Part shown: piece by piece, positions 37,484 through 46,279 of the stretch | Position numbering within the stretch: the stretch's first letter is position 1 | Layout: every line of letters starts with the position of its first letter | Assembly: GCA_944383895.1 (NCBI GenBank) | Contig: CALWRH010000014.1 | Coordinates: 1-50,215 of the forward strand | Direction of reading: 5' to 3' | Length of the DNA: 50,215 nt | Source of the DNA: an uncultured Christensenellaceae bacterium | Lineage (GTDB): Bacteria; Bacillota; Clostridia; Christensenellales; UBA3700 | Translations under genes and position numbers: made by a program | The notes under the pieces: generated by a model | The model's database searches: none | Told to the model about the DNA's origin: nothing | The model's input: the letters and a program-made list of their open reading frames with translations, nothing else

Positions 37484-39262
37484 TCAGGTAAACAGTTCGT
37501 AGTCTTCCTGTTTTTCGACAAACGCGATATCCGTTGCCTTTTCAAGCACGCGTCTGTTGTCGCCGTCGCCTGCTGCGTTTTCGATATAATATACGACCAT
37601 TTTTACAAAGGTCTGATATTCCTCGATCTGCTCCGCTTTATTCTGCGAGATAAGAGCCGCCATAATGCGTTCTACCGCATCGTCTAACTGTTTATGAGAA
37701 TATTTGCCTTCCATCGCGCCTTTTATGCGTAGCGTGACGTATGCGCGTCTGAAAATAAGATCCGAATTGTCGATTATCCTCGGCGCGCGGGTGTTCATCT
37801 TGTACATCCTGCCGTCGTGGACGTAATATATGACGCCCGCAGGAGAATAGAGGAACATACAGGTTATTATCTCTTCTTTGAGTACGGGCGTGATATCGTC
37901 GTCGAGCAGCATATCGGCAACGCGTTCTCTGAGATCCTTGAGCTGTTTGCTGTCACAGAGGAAAATCGCGAACGTGATTATGCCCATTTTTTCGTCAACG
38001 GCGTAACTCTCGAGTCCGAAACGGATAAAAAACTCGTATGCGATCATCTTGTCCTGAACTTTCAGAAGCGCGTTTTTGAGCTCTCTGCTGCTGCCCGTCA
38101 TGCGCGTTCCTTCAGCCGTGGTGCGCATAGGCAGAAATCTTATTATTTCGTCGAGTTGCGCCTTCATATCCGCCTTCATCTCTCTCGGAGCGAAATCGTA
38201 AAACGCGGGAGTGATGTCGCAGTCCGAATACTTCTCGAGATACATTTTTACGAATTTCGCGTCGTCCGTATCTCCCATAAGCGCGACCTGAGAGTTGATG
38301 ACCTTTATTGCCTCCTCTCGTCTTCCGCACAGATTGAGAGCTATCGCGTACATCTTATTGTAATAATAATAGTCGGGATCTTCTTTTGCGAGCGAAGACG
38401 CGAGTTCGAGAAGTTTGCCGTAATATTTGCACGACACGAACGCGGCGAATATATCTCTGAGTCCCTTGAGATCGTCTGAATCCACTGCGGCAATAAGTCT
38501 GTCAGCACACTCGTCGACAAGATAAGTGTCGCCGAGCACGAACGCCGCATTGAACTTTATACACAGCGCGGCTACGTCCGAAGACACTATCTCGAGCACT
38601 TTGTCGGCATAATAGACCGCCTTATTGCAATCGAATCTCAGACAGCAACGCGCGATAATGCGGTAAAACTCGCAAGTGTACTCGCCTGCAACGTCTATTT
38701 TGCTCAGAAGATGATTGACCGCCTGCCTGCACTTTCCTTTAGCTACGAGCTCTTTCGCCTCCTGCATGATCTCAAAGACGTTTTCGTCAGGCATAGGCTC
38801 GCCGTCAAGCCCGTCCATAGGCTGAGAGAAATTCTGCAAAGACATCGCAAAATCTCTGAAAGCTCTCTCGAGCACCTTTCTTTCTCCTTCGGGAGCAGCC
38901 GAAAAATCGAGAGTGTCCTTTACGAGTCCGAAATAGTATCCGACCGCCTCGGCGTTCTCCATCTGGATATTGTTGTTGACGAGTTCTCTGATAAGAGGTT
39001 TGACCGACGCGTCTTTTACGTTGCCGCCCGTGCGCATATACTGTTTGAGCGCGCGGTGCAGGAAGTAATTGGACACGGGATAATTGCTCATTTCGGCAAA
39101 AGCAATGCCGCGCGTCTTGTCGGCGCGCATATCGTTAATTCCGAAACGGTTGAGAAGTTTTACGCTTTCAGCCGCCTTGCCCTTGGCGAGCATGCCTTCC
39201 GCAAGCGTAAGTATCTGTTCGGGATCGTAATTATTTATTGTCGGAATCGTTATTCTTGTCAT
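37484..39262 (-). CDS. Large helical-repeat (TPR-like) protein, unknown function
   Basis: 592 aa, entirely alpha-helical in appearance, no signal peptide or membrane segment. Several units look like degenerate TPRs: ILTLAEGMLAKGKAAESVKLLNRFG near 17-41, AKELVAKGKCRQAVNHLLSKI near 174-194, YYYYNKMYAIALNLCGRREEAIKVINSQ near 292-320. It is likely a scaffold or adaptor. Ribosome binding site GAGGAAG lies inside the end of hslO and the frames overlap by 32 bases, so the two are probably coupled. Confidence 0.72.
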   Translation of the reverse strand: MTRITIPTINNYDPEQILTLAEGMLAKGKAAESVKLLNRFGINDMRADKTRGIAFAEMSNYPVSNYFLHRALKQYMRTGGNVKDASVKPLIRELVNNNIQMENAEAVGYYFGLVKDTLDFSAAPEGERKVLERAFRDFAMSLQNFSQPMDGLDGEPMPDENVFEIMQEAKELVAKGKCRQAVNHLLSKIDVAGEYTCEFYRIIARCCLRFDCNKAVYYADKVLEIVSSDVAALCIKFNAAFVLGDTYLVDECADRLIAAVDSDDLKGLRDIFAAFVSCKYYGKLLELASSLAKEDPDYYYYNKMYAIALNLCGRREEAIKVINSQVALMGDTDDAKFVKMYLEKYSDCDITPAFYDFAPREMKADMKAQLDEIIRFLPMRTTAEGTRMTGSSRELKNALLKVQDKMIAYEFFIRFGLESYAVDEKMGIITFAIFLCDSKQLKDLRERVADMLLDDDITPVLKEEIITCMFLYSPAGVIYYVHDGRMYKMNTRAPRIIDNSDLIFRRAYVTLRIKGAMEGKYSHKQLDDAVERIMAALISQNKAEQIEEYQTFVKMVVYYIENAAGDGDNRRVLEKATDIAFVEKQEDYELFT

Positions 39263-40127
39263 TGGCTTCCTCGAATATTTTTTCTACGTCCTCTTTTGTA
39301 AATATCTGTTTTCTATGGCAGAAATCGCAGTTGAATTCTATTACTCCGTTCTGCTCGATTATCTCAGTTGCGTCTTTTTTGCCCATTGATACGAGTATAC
39401 GCTCCATAGCCTCTCTGCTGCAACTGCAGACGTATGCGGGATAAGTCGGTTGCAGAGGTTTGTTGTCGAAATGTCCGAAATACTCTTCGATAAGCGTTGT
39501 AGGCGTATGCGTCGCTACTATCTCGTCCATATCCTTGAAATTTCTCACGACGTCGACAAGCGTTTCCACAATTTCGGGAGGACAATTGGGCATAGGCTGG
39601 ACAATTACCGCACCCGCCGCGGCAACGCTGCCGTCTTCGCGAAGTTTTACGCCCGTTGCTATCGCGCTCGGGAGCTGCTCGGATACCGTGAAATAATACG
39701 CAAAATCAGTATCGACAGTGCCGTTCACGAGCTTTACGGTGCCGTTATAAGGCTCTTTGAGCCCGAAATCCTTTATTACGGTCAGTCTGCCCTGCGCGCC
39801 TATGACTTCCTGCACGGGTCTGACTTCTTCGCCGCTGAAACAATCGGGGTTGTCCATACGGCAACGTACTTTAGAGCCGCAATCTCCGCAAACGATTATA
39901 TCTCCGCCCTTTCCGCCGCCGTCTACGATAACGGTCAGCTTGTGTCTGAGTCCCTTGAATCCCGCGCTCATGAACACGCCCATTGCAAGTACGCGTGCGA
40001 GAGCGTTGGTCGCGCTTTTGGACGTATTGTGTATAACGCGCGCTTTTTCTGCCGTTTCAGTGCAGTTTATTGCCGTAACTATTGCCTTGCCTTCGAAAAG
40101 CATAGACCTGCAAAGTATATCCGTCAT
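39231..40127 (-). CDS. hslO: Redox-regulated chaperone Hsp33
   Basis: 298 aa. Zinc-bound Hsp33 is inactive; oxidation of its cysteines turns it into a holdase. The redox switch is intact: CSCSREAMERIL (CxC) and CDFCHRKQIF (CxxC) near the C-terminus. N-terminal core contains VHNTSKSATNALARVLAMGVFMSAGFKG-type helix and TVIVDGGGKGGDIIVCGDCGSKVRC. An additional CxxC-like pair (CGDCGSKVRC) is present in the core, which is less usual. I start at the ATG overlapping the methyltransferase stop (ATGA); an ATG six codons upstream has no ribosome binding site. Confidence 0.93.
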   Translation of the reverse strand: MTDILCRSMLFEGKAIVTAINCTETAEKARVIHNTSKSATNALARVLAMGVFMSAGFKGLRHKLTVIVDGGGKGGDIIVCGDCGSKVRCRMDNPDCFSGEEVRPVQEVIGAQGRLTVIKDFGLKEPYNGTVKLVNGTVDTDFAYYFTVSEQLPSAIATGVKLREDGSVAAAGAVIVQPMPNCPPEIVETLVDVVRNFKDMDEIVATHTPTTLIEEYFGHFDNKPLQPTYPAYVCSCSREAMERILVSMGKKDATEIIEQNGVIEFNCDFCHRKQIFTKEDVEKIFEEANDKNNDSDNK

Positions 40128-40840
40128 AATCTTTCGCAAACCCATAAAATACGCGTCGTTTTACTTCCGACAACGCCCATCGTCGAAAAGTCGTATGCCT
40201 TGTAAGAAAACTTACCCGTCATAGCCTCTTCGATCGCGCTCTGCTTGTGCGCGTATTGGGTATGCTCCTCCGTCTGTTTAGTATATTTTCCGTCGTCGCC
40301 GCGTATGAAGAAAGTCAGTTCCATCTTCACGCCTCCCGCGAACGGGGTGTTTGTCCAAAGATAGGTCAGATCGTCGTAATCTTCGAAAAAAACGTTGCTG
40401 CCGATTATCTTTTTGAGTTTGTATTCACTCGAAACGTCGAATACGAATTTTGCTCCCTTTTTGAGAAAGCAAGCCGCGTTTTCAAAAAACACGGCGAGAT
40501 TTTTAGGTTTTATGTAATTGAGTCCGTCGCATACGCACGTCGCGAAGTCGACGCTGTGCTGCGGTCTGAACGTCGTGGCGTCCGCCTGAACGAACAGAGG
40601 GTTTACTCCTGCCGCCCTCGCGTTTTTGACCGCCTCACCGAGCATCTCCGCGCTCATATCCGCGCCTATGACTTTTTTGCCCCGTCTGGCAAGCGCGGTG
40701 GTTATTCTGCCGCTGCCGCAACAAAGATCGACTCCTTCATGCCCTTCGATCTCTCTGTCCAGCAAAGACAGATATCCTTCATAATCGAAGTCCGTCATCA
40801 GCCTGTCGTAATACGCGGCAAGACAACCGTATCCGTTCAT
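40124..40840 (-). CDS. Class I SAM-dependent methyltransferase
   Basis: 238 aa. SAM-binding motif I VDLCCGSGRIT at 37-47 and the acidic motif II VIGADMS at 57-63; a later acidic motif FATCVCDGLNYI. It resembles small-molecule methyltransferases of the YodJ/YrrT-like type, substrate unknown. Its stop overlaps hslO and its start overlaps the upstream membrane protein, both by 4 bases. GGAAAG lies before the ATG. Confidence 0.85.
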   Translation of the reverse strand: MNGYGCLAAYYDRLMTDFDYEGYLSLLDREIEGHEGVDLCCGSGRITTALARRGKKVIGADMSAEMLGEAVKNARAAGVNPLFVQADATTFRPQHSVDFATCVCDGLNYIKPKNLAVFFENAACFLKKGAKFVFDVSSEYKLKKIIGSNVFFEDYDDLTYLWTNTPFAGGVKMELTFFIRGDDGKYTKQTEEHTQYAHKQSAIEEAMTGKFSYKAYDFSTMGVVGSKTTRILWVCERL

Positions 40841-41832
40841 CTCTTCTTTCCTTTCTTGGGATTGACGCGCTGAGCCTTTGACGCAGCTTTGAGTTGCTGC
40901 TTTTTCTGCGCAAGCGCCTCTTTCGCTATCTGCTCCTGCTCATACTCGTACATGGCGTTGATGAGAAGGTCGTTGCAGAAGTTGCCGAAACCTACGTTTA
41001 GCGTGATGTACAGACCCGCTCCGATCGTGATCATAAAGAAGTAGAAGATGTACTTGAGTATGTTCACCATCATCAGGAACCACGGAGCAACAAGCAGGAT
41101 CGTGAGTACGACGTCGAAGAATATCATGATCATCGTAGCGAGAACGCTGTTCTTAATCGTTTCTCCGTACTTGAACTTGTAGGATATGCTCATCGGGATG
41201 TATACAGCAAGGAAAAGCATTGTCAGCAATACCAGCAAAAGGGAAAGTATGCACCATACCCAGATGCCGGCACCAGCACTGCCTACCGTACCCATAAGAC
41301 GCATCAGTTCTATCGTAGCGCAAGCGGCGTTTGTGCCCGCAAGTCCGAGGAAGGTAAACGCGATAAGGAATTTCCACCAATGCAGCTTAATGCCTCTGAG
41401 GAAGTGCTTGATTATCTTTACGTCTACTCCCCAATAAAGGTTTCTGATGCAGTGATAAGCACCCGAAAGACCTATCGAGAAGATCATAAGACTCGGCGTA
41501 AAGAAATAAAGGAAGAAATCGCTCCTTATGCCGTAAATGATATTGATGCCTGCAACGGTATCGTCAGCAAGCCCGTATCCGATGCCGAGAAAGCCCGAAA
41601 AGCTCAGTCCTGCTATCTGACTCTGCTCGTACATAGGCATGAGTATGATGAACATGACGATAAACGGCAGCGCGAATAAATCGAGAAGAAGGTTGATAGC
41701 AAGCATCCTTCTGAGATTGGAGCCGAACACTGAAAAAGATTTGCGTATTCTGCCCCTTTCGGAATAATCCCTTTCGGGTCCCAGATCCTTGCCGAGAGTC
41801 ATTTTGGAGGCAAGTTGAGTGAGTTTTGACAT
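40837..41832 (-). CDS. Polytopic membrane protein, YesL/DUF624-like
   Basis: 331 aa with about six membrane helices (roughly 45-65, 110-135, 155-175, 190-215, 235-255, 265-290). The segment ITYGIRSDFFLYFFTPSLMIFSIGLSGAYHCIRNLYWG resembles the YesL family, whose role is unknown but which often lies near carbohydrate genes. The N-terminal ~40 residues are basic and soluble; the C-terminus ends in a Lys/Gln-rich tail. AGGAG precedes the ATG. First gene of the operon with the methyltransferase, hslO, helical-repeat and HD genes. Confidence 0.75.
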   Translation of the reverse strand: MSKLTQLASKMTLGKDLGPERDYSERGRIRKSFSVFGSNLRRMLAINLLLDLFALPFIVMFIILMPMYEQSQIAGLSFSGFLGIGYGLADDTVAGINIIYGIRSDFFLYFFTPSLMIFSIGLSGAYHCIRNLYWGVDVKIIKHFLRGIKLHWWKFLIAFTFLGLAGTNAACATIELMRLMGTVGSAGAGIWVWCILSLLLVLLTMLFLAVYIPMSISYKFKYGETIKNSVLATMIMIFFDVVLTILLVAPWFLMMVNILKYIFYFFMITIGAGLYITLNVGFGNFCNDLLINAMYEYEQEQIAKEALAQKKQQLKAASKAQRVNPKKGKKR

Positions 41833-41941
41833 TTTGTACTCCTGTACTAATAAAAATTATTGCACACATTATTTTACACTACTTTCTGCAAAAGAGCAAT
41901 AAAATTATCGCCAACTATTTACAAAATTAAGCTGAAAACGC

Positions 41942-41970
41942 TTTACAGAAACAGTCTTTTGTGGTATTAT
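41942..41970 (+). promoter_or_regulatory. Promoter of the lysine-riboswitch/dap operon
   Basis: TTTACA, 17-base spacer, TATTAT; transcription would start near 41977, just before the riboswitch. The 109 bases between it and the YesL-like gene show nothing else. Confidence 0.75.
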
Positions 41971-41978
41971 TGTTCAAA

Positions 41979-42139
41979 GCAATAGAGGCGCGGTACTCAT
42001 CAGTACGCGGAGAAACGTTTCAAGGAACGCCGCCGAAAGGGTTTACCGCCGAAGTCGCCTTCTCTCCTTGACAGAGGTCGCGGCTGGATGCGGAGTTAAG
42101 AGTTCCGTATCTGTCATCGTATGATGGAGCGCTATTTGC
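41979..42139 (+). promoter_or_regulatory. Lysine riboswitch (L box)
   Basis: ~160-base aptamer ahead of lysine-pathway genes. Closing helix P1 CAATAG/CTATTTG; conserved AGAGGCGCGG at 41983-41992; GTACTCATCAGTAC hairpin; GGAG; AAAGGG; ACCGCCGAAG near 42045-42054; GGTCGCGGCTGGATG and the GGAGTTAAGAGTTCC hairpin; ATGATGGAGCG before the 3' strand of P1. Lysine binding is expected to favour the terminator at 42166-42195 and switch off asd-dapA-dapB. Confidence 0.93.
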
Positions 42140-42165
42140 GGAAACCTTTTTTCGATTTCCCTTTT

Positions 42166-42195
42166 TCCGTTCCGTCTTTCGGTAACGGATTTTTT
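42166..42195 (+). terminator. Expression-platform terminator of the lysine riboswitch
   Basis: TCCGTT-CCG, TCTTT loop, CGG-T-AACGGA, then six T. Lies between aptamer and the asd ribosome binding site. Confidence 0.88.
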
Positions 42196-42251
42196 ATTGC
42201 ATTTCATACAGATAAAATATTCGGCAAAAAGCCGCAAAAACAGGAGTTAAT

Positions 42252-43271
42252 ATGAAAAAGTACAACGTAGCCGTCGTCGGCGCGACCGGCATGGTCGGCA
42301 ACAAGTTCCTCGAAGTTCTGGCGGAGAAAAAACTCCCCGTCGAAAACTATTATCTTTACGCGTCTGCCAAGAGCGCGGGCAAGGTAGTCAACTTTATGGG
42401 CAATGACTACACCGTCATCGAGCTCACCGAAGCTAACGTCGTCGACAAGAAGATCGACATCGCTCTCTTCTCCGCAGGCGGCTCCACCAGCGCGAAATTC
42501 GCGCCCGTTTTCGCTCAGCACGGCGCAATCGTTATCGACAACTCCAGCCAGTGGCGTATGCACGACGACGTTCCTCTCGTAGTTCCCGAAGTCAATCCTC
42601 AGGATATCGATTGGAATCACGGCATCATCGCAAACCCCAACTGCTCTACCATACAGGCTATGGTCGCGCTCAAACCTCTCTATGATAAATACGGCATCAA
42701 GAGAATAGTTTACAGCACTTACCAGGCAGTCAGCGGCGCAGGCGTTGCGGGCTACAACGACCTTATGGAAGGCATCAAGGCTTTCAGCAAAGGCGAGAGC
42801 TACAAGACTCAGAAATTCCCCTATCAGATAGTCAACAACTGTCTGCCCCACATCGACGTATTCCTCGAAAACGGCTATACCAAAGAGGAAGAAAAGATGA
42901 TAAAAGAAACCAAGAAGATCCTCGGCGATCAGAGCATCAAGGTCACCGCGACGACCGTGCGCGTACCCGTGCTCAACTCTCACAGCGAATCCATCAACGT
43001 TGAGTTCAAAAAGCCCTGCACCAAGGAAGGCGTCATCGAGGCTCTCAAGAATCAGAAAGGCATCGTAGTCGTAGACGACAACGCAAAGCTCAGTTATCCT
43101 ATGCCTATCGACGCAACAGGTCACGACGATGTATTCGTCGGCAGAATCAGGATCGACGACACCGTTGACAGCGGCGTAAACCTCTGGGTAGTTGCCGATA
43201 ACATCCGCAAAGGCGCGGCAAGCAACGCCGTACAGATTGCGGAATACATGATCGAAAACGGAAAAATTTGA
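42252..43271 (+). CDS. asd: Aspartate-semialdehyde dehydrogenase
   Basis: 339 aa. Reduces aspartyl phosphate to aspartate semialdehyde with NADPH. N-terminal Rossmann motif VAVVGATGMVGNKFLE at 6-21, FSAGGSTSAKFAP, the active-site Cys in ANPNCSTIQ near 132, and the His in RVPVLNSHSE. Ribosome binding site CAGGAG. First gene after the lysine riboswitch, so regulated by lysine; dapA begins 20 bases after its stop. Confidence 0.97.
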   Translation: MKKYNVAVVGATGMVGNKFLEVLAEKKLPVENYYLYASAKSAGKVVNFMGNDYTVIELTEANVVDKKIDIALFSAGGSTSAKFAPVFAQHGAIVIDNSSQWRMHDDVPLVVPEVNPQDIDWNHGIIANPNCSTIQAMVALKPLYDKYGIKRIVYSTYQAVSGAGVAGYNDLMEGIKAFSKGESYKTQKFPYQIVNNCLPHIDVFLENGYTKEEEKMIKETKKILGDQSIKVTATTVRVPVLNSHSESINVEFKKPCTKEGVIEALKNQKGIVVVDDNAKLSYPMPIDATGHDDVFVGRIRIDDTVDSGVNLWVVADNIRKGAASNAVQIAEYMIENGKI

Positions 43272-43291
43272 AATCATCTGAGGTGAATAGT

Positions 43292-44170
43292 ATGTTTAAG
43301 GGTCTCGGTACGGCGATGATAACGCCGTTTGACGCAGACGGCGCGGTAGACTACTCCGCACTCGAAAAAATAGTTGACGGTCAGCTCAAAGGCAACGTGG
43401 ACGCGCTTTTCGTCTGCGGCACGACGGGCGAACCGCCTACAATGAGCGCAAGCGAAAGAGATAAAGTCGTGCGTTCTGTAATCGAACAGGTAAACGGAAA
43501 GATCCCCGTCTTCGTAGGCACGGGCAGCAATGACTGCGCACATGCGGTAGAACTGAGCAAACACGCTCAGGCTATGGGCGCTGACGGCGTACTTGCCGTA
43601 ACTCCGTACTACAACAAGTGCACGCAGGAAGGTCTTTATCTTTACTACAAGGCTATAAACGACGCTATCGATATCCCCGTCGTAGCGTACAACGTCCCCG
43701 GAAGAACGGGCGTCAACATGAAACCCGAAACGGTAGAAAAGCTTACTTCTCTCTCAAACATAAGAGGAGTAAAAGAGGCTAGCGGCAACATCGCGCAGAT
43801 ACTCGAAACTTCGAGGCGCATACGCGGCTCTCAGATCAACCTGTATTCAGGCGACGACTGCATCGCAGTGCCGATCATGTCGGTCGGAGCAAGCGGTCTT
43901 ATCTCGGTAGCGTCCAACGCTATCCCTGCAACCGTTTCGGAAATGATACACGCCTGGCTCGACGGAAACGTTGCGAAGGCTCTCGATATGCAGATGAAAT
44001 ATAAGCCTTTCTTCGACGCGATGTTCCTCGAGGTCAATCCTATCCCCGTCAAGACGGCGTGCGCTCTGCTCGGCATGTGCGAGCCCTATATGCGCCTGCC
44101 CCTCACGACGCTTACCGACGGCAACAGACAGACACTCGAAAAAATAATGAAGGATCTCGCTATCCTGTAA
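43292..44170 (+). CDS. dapA: 4-hydroxy-tetrahydrodipicolinate synthase
   Basis: 292 aa from the ATG with GAGGTG upstream; an in-frame ATG 8 codons earlier overlaps the end of asd and lacks family counterpart. Condenses pyruvate and aspartate semialdehyde. TIM-barrel motifs: GLGTAMITPF, CGTTGEPPTMS (Thr pair), YYNKCTQEGLY (Tyr), YNVPGRTGVN (Tyr and Arg), and the Schiff-base lysine in GVKEASGNI near 160. Confidence 0.97.
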   Translation: MFKGLGTAMITPFDADGAVDYSALEKIVDGQLKGNVDALFVCGTTGEPPTMSASERDKVVRSVIEQVNGKIPVFVGTGSNDCAHAVELSKHAQAMGADGVLAVTPYYNKCTQEGLYLYYKAINDAIDIPVVAYNVPGRTGVNMKPETVEKLTSLSNIRGVKEASGNIAQILETSRRIRGSQINLYSGDDCIAVPIMSVGASGLISVASNAIPATVSEMIHAWLDGNVAKALDMQMKYKPFFDAMFLEVNPIPVKTACALLGMCEPYMRLPLTTLTDGNRQTLEKIMKDLAIL

Positions 44171-44179
44171 GGAGATTTT

Positions 44180-44938
44180 ATGACAAAAATAATCGTTTGC
44201 GGTATCGGCGGAAAAATGGGTCGCAAGATTCTCGAAACGCTTGCAAGTTTCGACGACGTGACGTGCGTAGCAGGTATAGACGCATACACGGACAAATCGC
44301 AATTTTCCGTGCCCGTGTTTGACAAGCCGCAGGATATAAACGTTGCGGCAGACGTCATAGTTGACTTCTCAAGACCTGAAGCCTTGGACGGACTTCTCTC
44401 CTACGCTACGGAAAACAACGTCGCGCTCGTGCTTGCCACGACGGGATATTCTCCCGAACAGGAGGCAGCAGTAAAAAAGGCGGCTGAAAAGATCGCGATC
44501 TTCCGCGCGAGCAATATGTCTCTCGGCGTAAACCTTCTCGTACACCTGTGCAAAAAGGCGGCGGCGTTCCTCGGCGAAGGTTTCGACGTAGAAATAGTCG
44601 AAACACACCACAATAAGAAAGTCGACTCTCCGTCAGGCACTGCTCTCACTCTTGCAAACGCTATTAAGGAAGAAAAAGAAAATTCTTATCTGACTTTCGG
44701 CAGGCACGGCAACGACACAAAACGCAAAAAGGACGAAATAGGCGTACACGCAGTCAGAGGCGGCACGATCGTTGGCAAACACGAGGTGCACTTCTTCGGA
44801 GAAGACGAAGTCATTACCCTGACTCACGAGGCGCACAGCAAGGCAGTATTCGCTCAGGGTGCGATAAGGGCTGCGGCTTTCCTCGCAAAACAGAAACCGG
44901 GGCTTTATTCGATGCCCGATCTCGTTGCATCGCTTTGA
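44180..44938 (+). CDS. dapB: 4-hydroxy-tetrahydrodipicolinate reductase
   Basis: 252 aa. Reduces the DapA product with NAD(P)H. N-terminal VCGIGGKMGRKILE nucleotide motif, VDFSRPEALDGLL, TTGYSPEQ, and the substrate/catalytic segment VETHHNKKVDSPSGTAL. C-terminal RGGTIVGKHEVHF. Ribosome binding site AAGGAG, 9 bases after dapA. The later pathway genes (dapD/H, dapL, dapF, lysA) are not in the window. A CCGTTGA/TCAACGG hairpin at 44955-44972 follows. Confidence 0.97.
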   Translation: MTKIIVCGIGGKMGRKILETLASFDDVTCVAGIDAYTDKSQFSVPVFDKPQDINVAADVIVDFSRPEALDGLLSYATENNVALVLATTGYSPEQEAAVKKAAEKIAIFRASNMSLGVNLLVHLCKKAAAFLGEGFDVEIVETHHNKKVDSPSGTALTLANAIKEEKENSYLTFGRHGNDTKRKKDEIGVHAVRGGTIVGKHEVHFFGEDEVITLTHEAHSKAVFAQGAIRAAAFLAKQKPGLYSMPDLVASL

Positions 44939-44984
44939 TAAGACAATCCTCTTGCCGTTGAGAGATCAACGGTGAACTACAAAA

Positions 44985-45020
44985 AAATACGGACGGAATT
45001 TTATCCGTCCGTATTTTTTT
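44985..45020. terminator. Bidirectional terminator between dapB and the dnaG-operon end
   Basis: 13-bp stem AAATACGGACGGA/TCCGTCCGTATTT, 6-base loop, with T runs on both strands. Confidence 0.93.
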
Positions 45021-45035
45021 TATCGTGTATCGATC

Positions 45036-45560
45036 TTACGAATTGTGATATTTGTTGTAAGCCTCGACGTAAGCGCGTTTGAATTCTTCAATCTCTCTCT
45101 TGTGTTCTTTGATGAGCGGGTCTATCTTCTGTGTGAGATAGCTGTGTTTGTTATAAACCGTTATTTCGAAAGTCTGCGCGAATTTAAGCGCGAGCGCCTG
45201 CTCCCACGAATATATTATGCCCGTTGTCTTGGTAAAGCTCTTGCCGTTGTCTTCATAGCTGTATGTAACGCTGTAATAATCCTTTGCAGAGCTTGTGGAT
45301 TTGAGATCGCAAGAAACGTAGGTCGCCTGTATCTTTTTTCCTTTAACGAGGGTTTTGTTGTACGCAACGTATCTCGCCGTATAGATCACGGCAAAGACAA
45401 TGACGACGACGCCTGCGATCATCGCTATTATCAGCGATGCCTGCGCGCCCTGTATACCCTCGTTGTCTTTCAGTATTATCATGACCGCCATCGGAACGAG
45501 TATGAGCACGAGCCCTACTATCGACGCGATCACGATAGACTTTACTCCGTTTTTCTTCAT
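45036..45560 (-). CDS. Two-helix membrane protein, DUF3592-like
   Basis: 174 aa. Two N-terminal membrane helices (about 8-30 and 42-65) followed by a beta-rich domain (KIQATYVSCDLKSTSSAKDYYSVTYSYEDNGK, TYNKHSYLTQKI) of the DUF3592 type, then a charged C-terminal helix. Starts one base after the zinc-ribbon stop with only a weak A-rich upstream, so probably coupled. Last gene of the dnaG transcript. Confidence 0.72.
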   Translation of the reverse strand: MKKNGVKSIVIASIVGLVLILVPMAVMIILKDNEGIQGAQASLIIAMIAGVVVIVFAVIYTARYVAYNKTLVKGKKIQATYVSCDLKSTSSAKDYYSVTYSYEDNGKSFTKTTGIIYSWEQALALKFAQTFEITVYNKHSYLTQKIDPLIKEHKREIEEFKRAYVEAYNKYHNS

Positions 45561-45561
45561 A

Positions 45562-46269
45562 TTACTTTTTATATACGAGTCGGTTGCAGTTGGGACAGAA
45601 TTCGAGTCCTCCGTCCTGACGGAGCTTTGCAGCTATATCCTTGGACAGTTCGAGTCCGCAGCCCATACATGAATTTGTCGCCTCGTCAAACGGAACGAGC
45701 GGCGGGAATTTTGCTACGTCCTTTGCTTTTTTGTATTTTGCAAAGAGTTCGGGCTCGATAGTCTTCTCTATCTCTTTCTGCTCTGCCATGACGGCTTTAG
45801 CTTTAGTCTGTATCTCCTGCTTGACTTTTTCCATATCTGGAGTACACTTTTTGACGTTCATGAAATATCCGTTGGCATTTGTGAAGAAAGTCTTTGCGTC
45901 TGCGTCGAGTCTTACGAGCTCTTTGCGCACTCCGTCAAGCTCCTTTTCGATATTTTCTATCATGGTATACAGTTTTATCAACTGTTTCTCATAATAATCC
46001 GCCTGCTTGAGATCGTTTATCTCGTCGACGCCTTTATAATATTCGTCTATGTCCGCAAGCAGCTTTTCGTACTGTTTGGTAAGTCTGTCGATATTTACGA
46101 AATGCTCGCCTATAACGCCGCTCATGCGCTTGCCGTCCTCGATGGTCTGCTTGTACAACTTCATGTTTCTGTTGTAAAGCACGGTCGCGTCGCTCGTCCT
46201 GAATTTCTCGTTGAGCTGATTGAGTTCTCTGTCCAGACTCTGGTATTTGAGCATACCTTCTATATTCAT
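45562..46269 (-). CDS. C4-type zinc-ribbon coiled-coil protein (DUF164 family)
   Basis: 235 aa from the ATG with AAGGAGAAA upstream; a longer in-frame frame overlaps the Nif3-family gene. Long coiled-coil of Lys/Glu-rich helices (about 5-170) and a C-terminal zinc ribbon CMGCGLEL...CPNCNRLVY (CxxC/CxxC). The CT398/DUF164 family is usually next to the Nif3-like gene, as here. Role is thought to concern secretion/RNA-polymerase-associated functions in some species, but is not settled. Confidence 0.85.
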   Translation of the reverse strand: MNIEGMLKYQSLDRELNQLNEKFRTSDATVLYNRNMKLYKQTIEDGKRMSGVIGEHFVNIDRLTKQYEKLLADIDEYYKGVDEINDLKQADYYEKQLIKLYTMIENIEKELDGVRKELVRLDADAKTFFTNANGYFMNVKKCTPDMEKVKQEIQTKAKAVMAEQKEIEKTIEPELFAKYKKAKDVAKFPPLVPFDEATNSCMGCGLELSKDIAAKLRQDGGLEFCPNCNRLVYKK

Positions 46270-46279
46270 AATTTCTCCT

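Noticed and set aside
42204..43277. 357-codon minus-strand frame opposite asd
   Set aside because: Shadow of asd, which has its motifs and ribosome binding site; this also overlaps the riboswitch-platform end.
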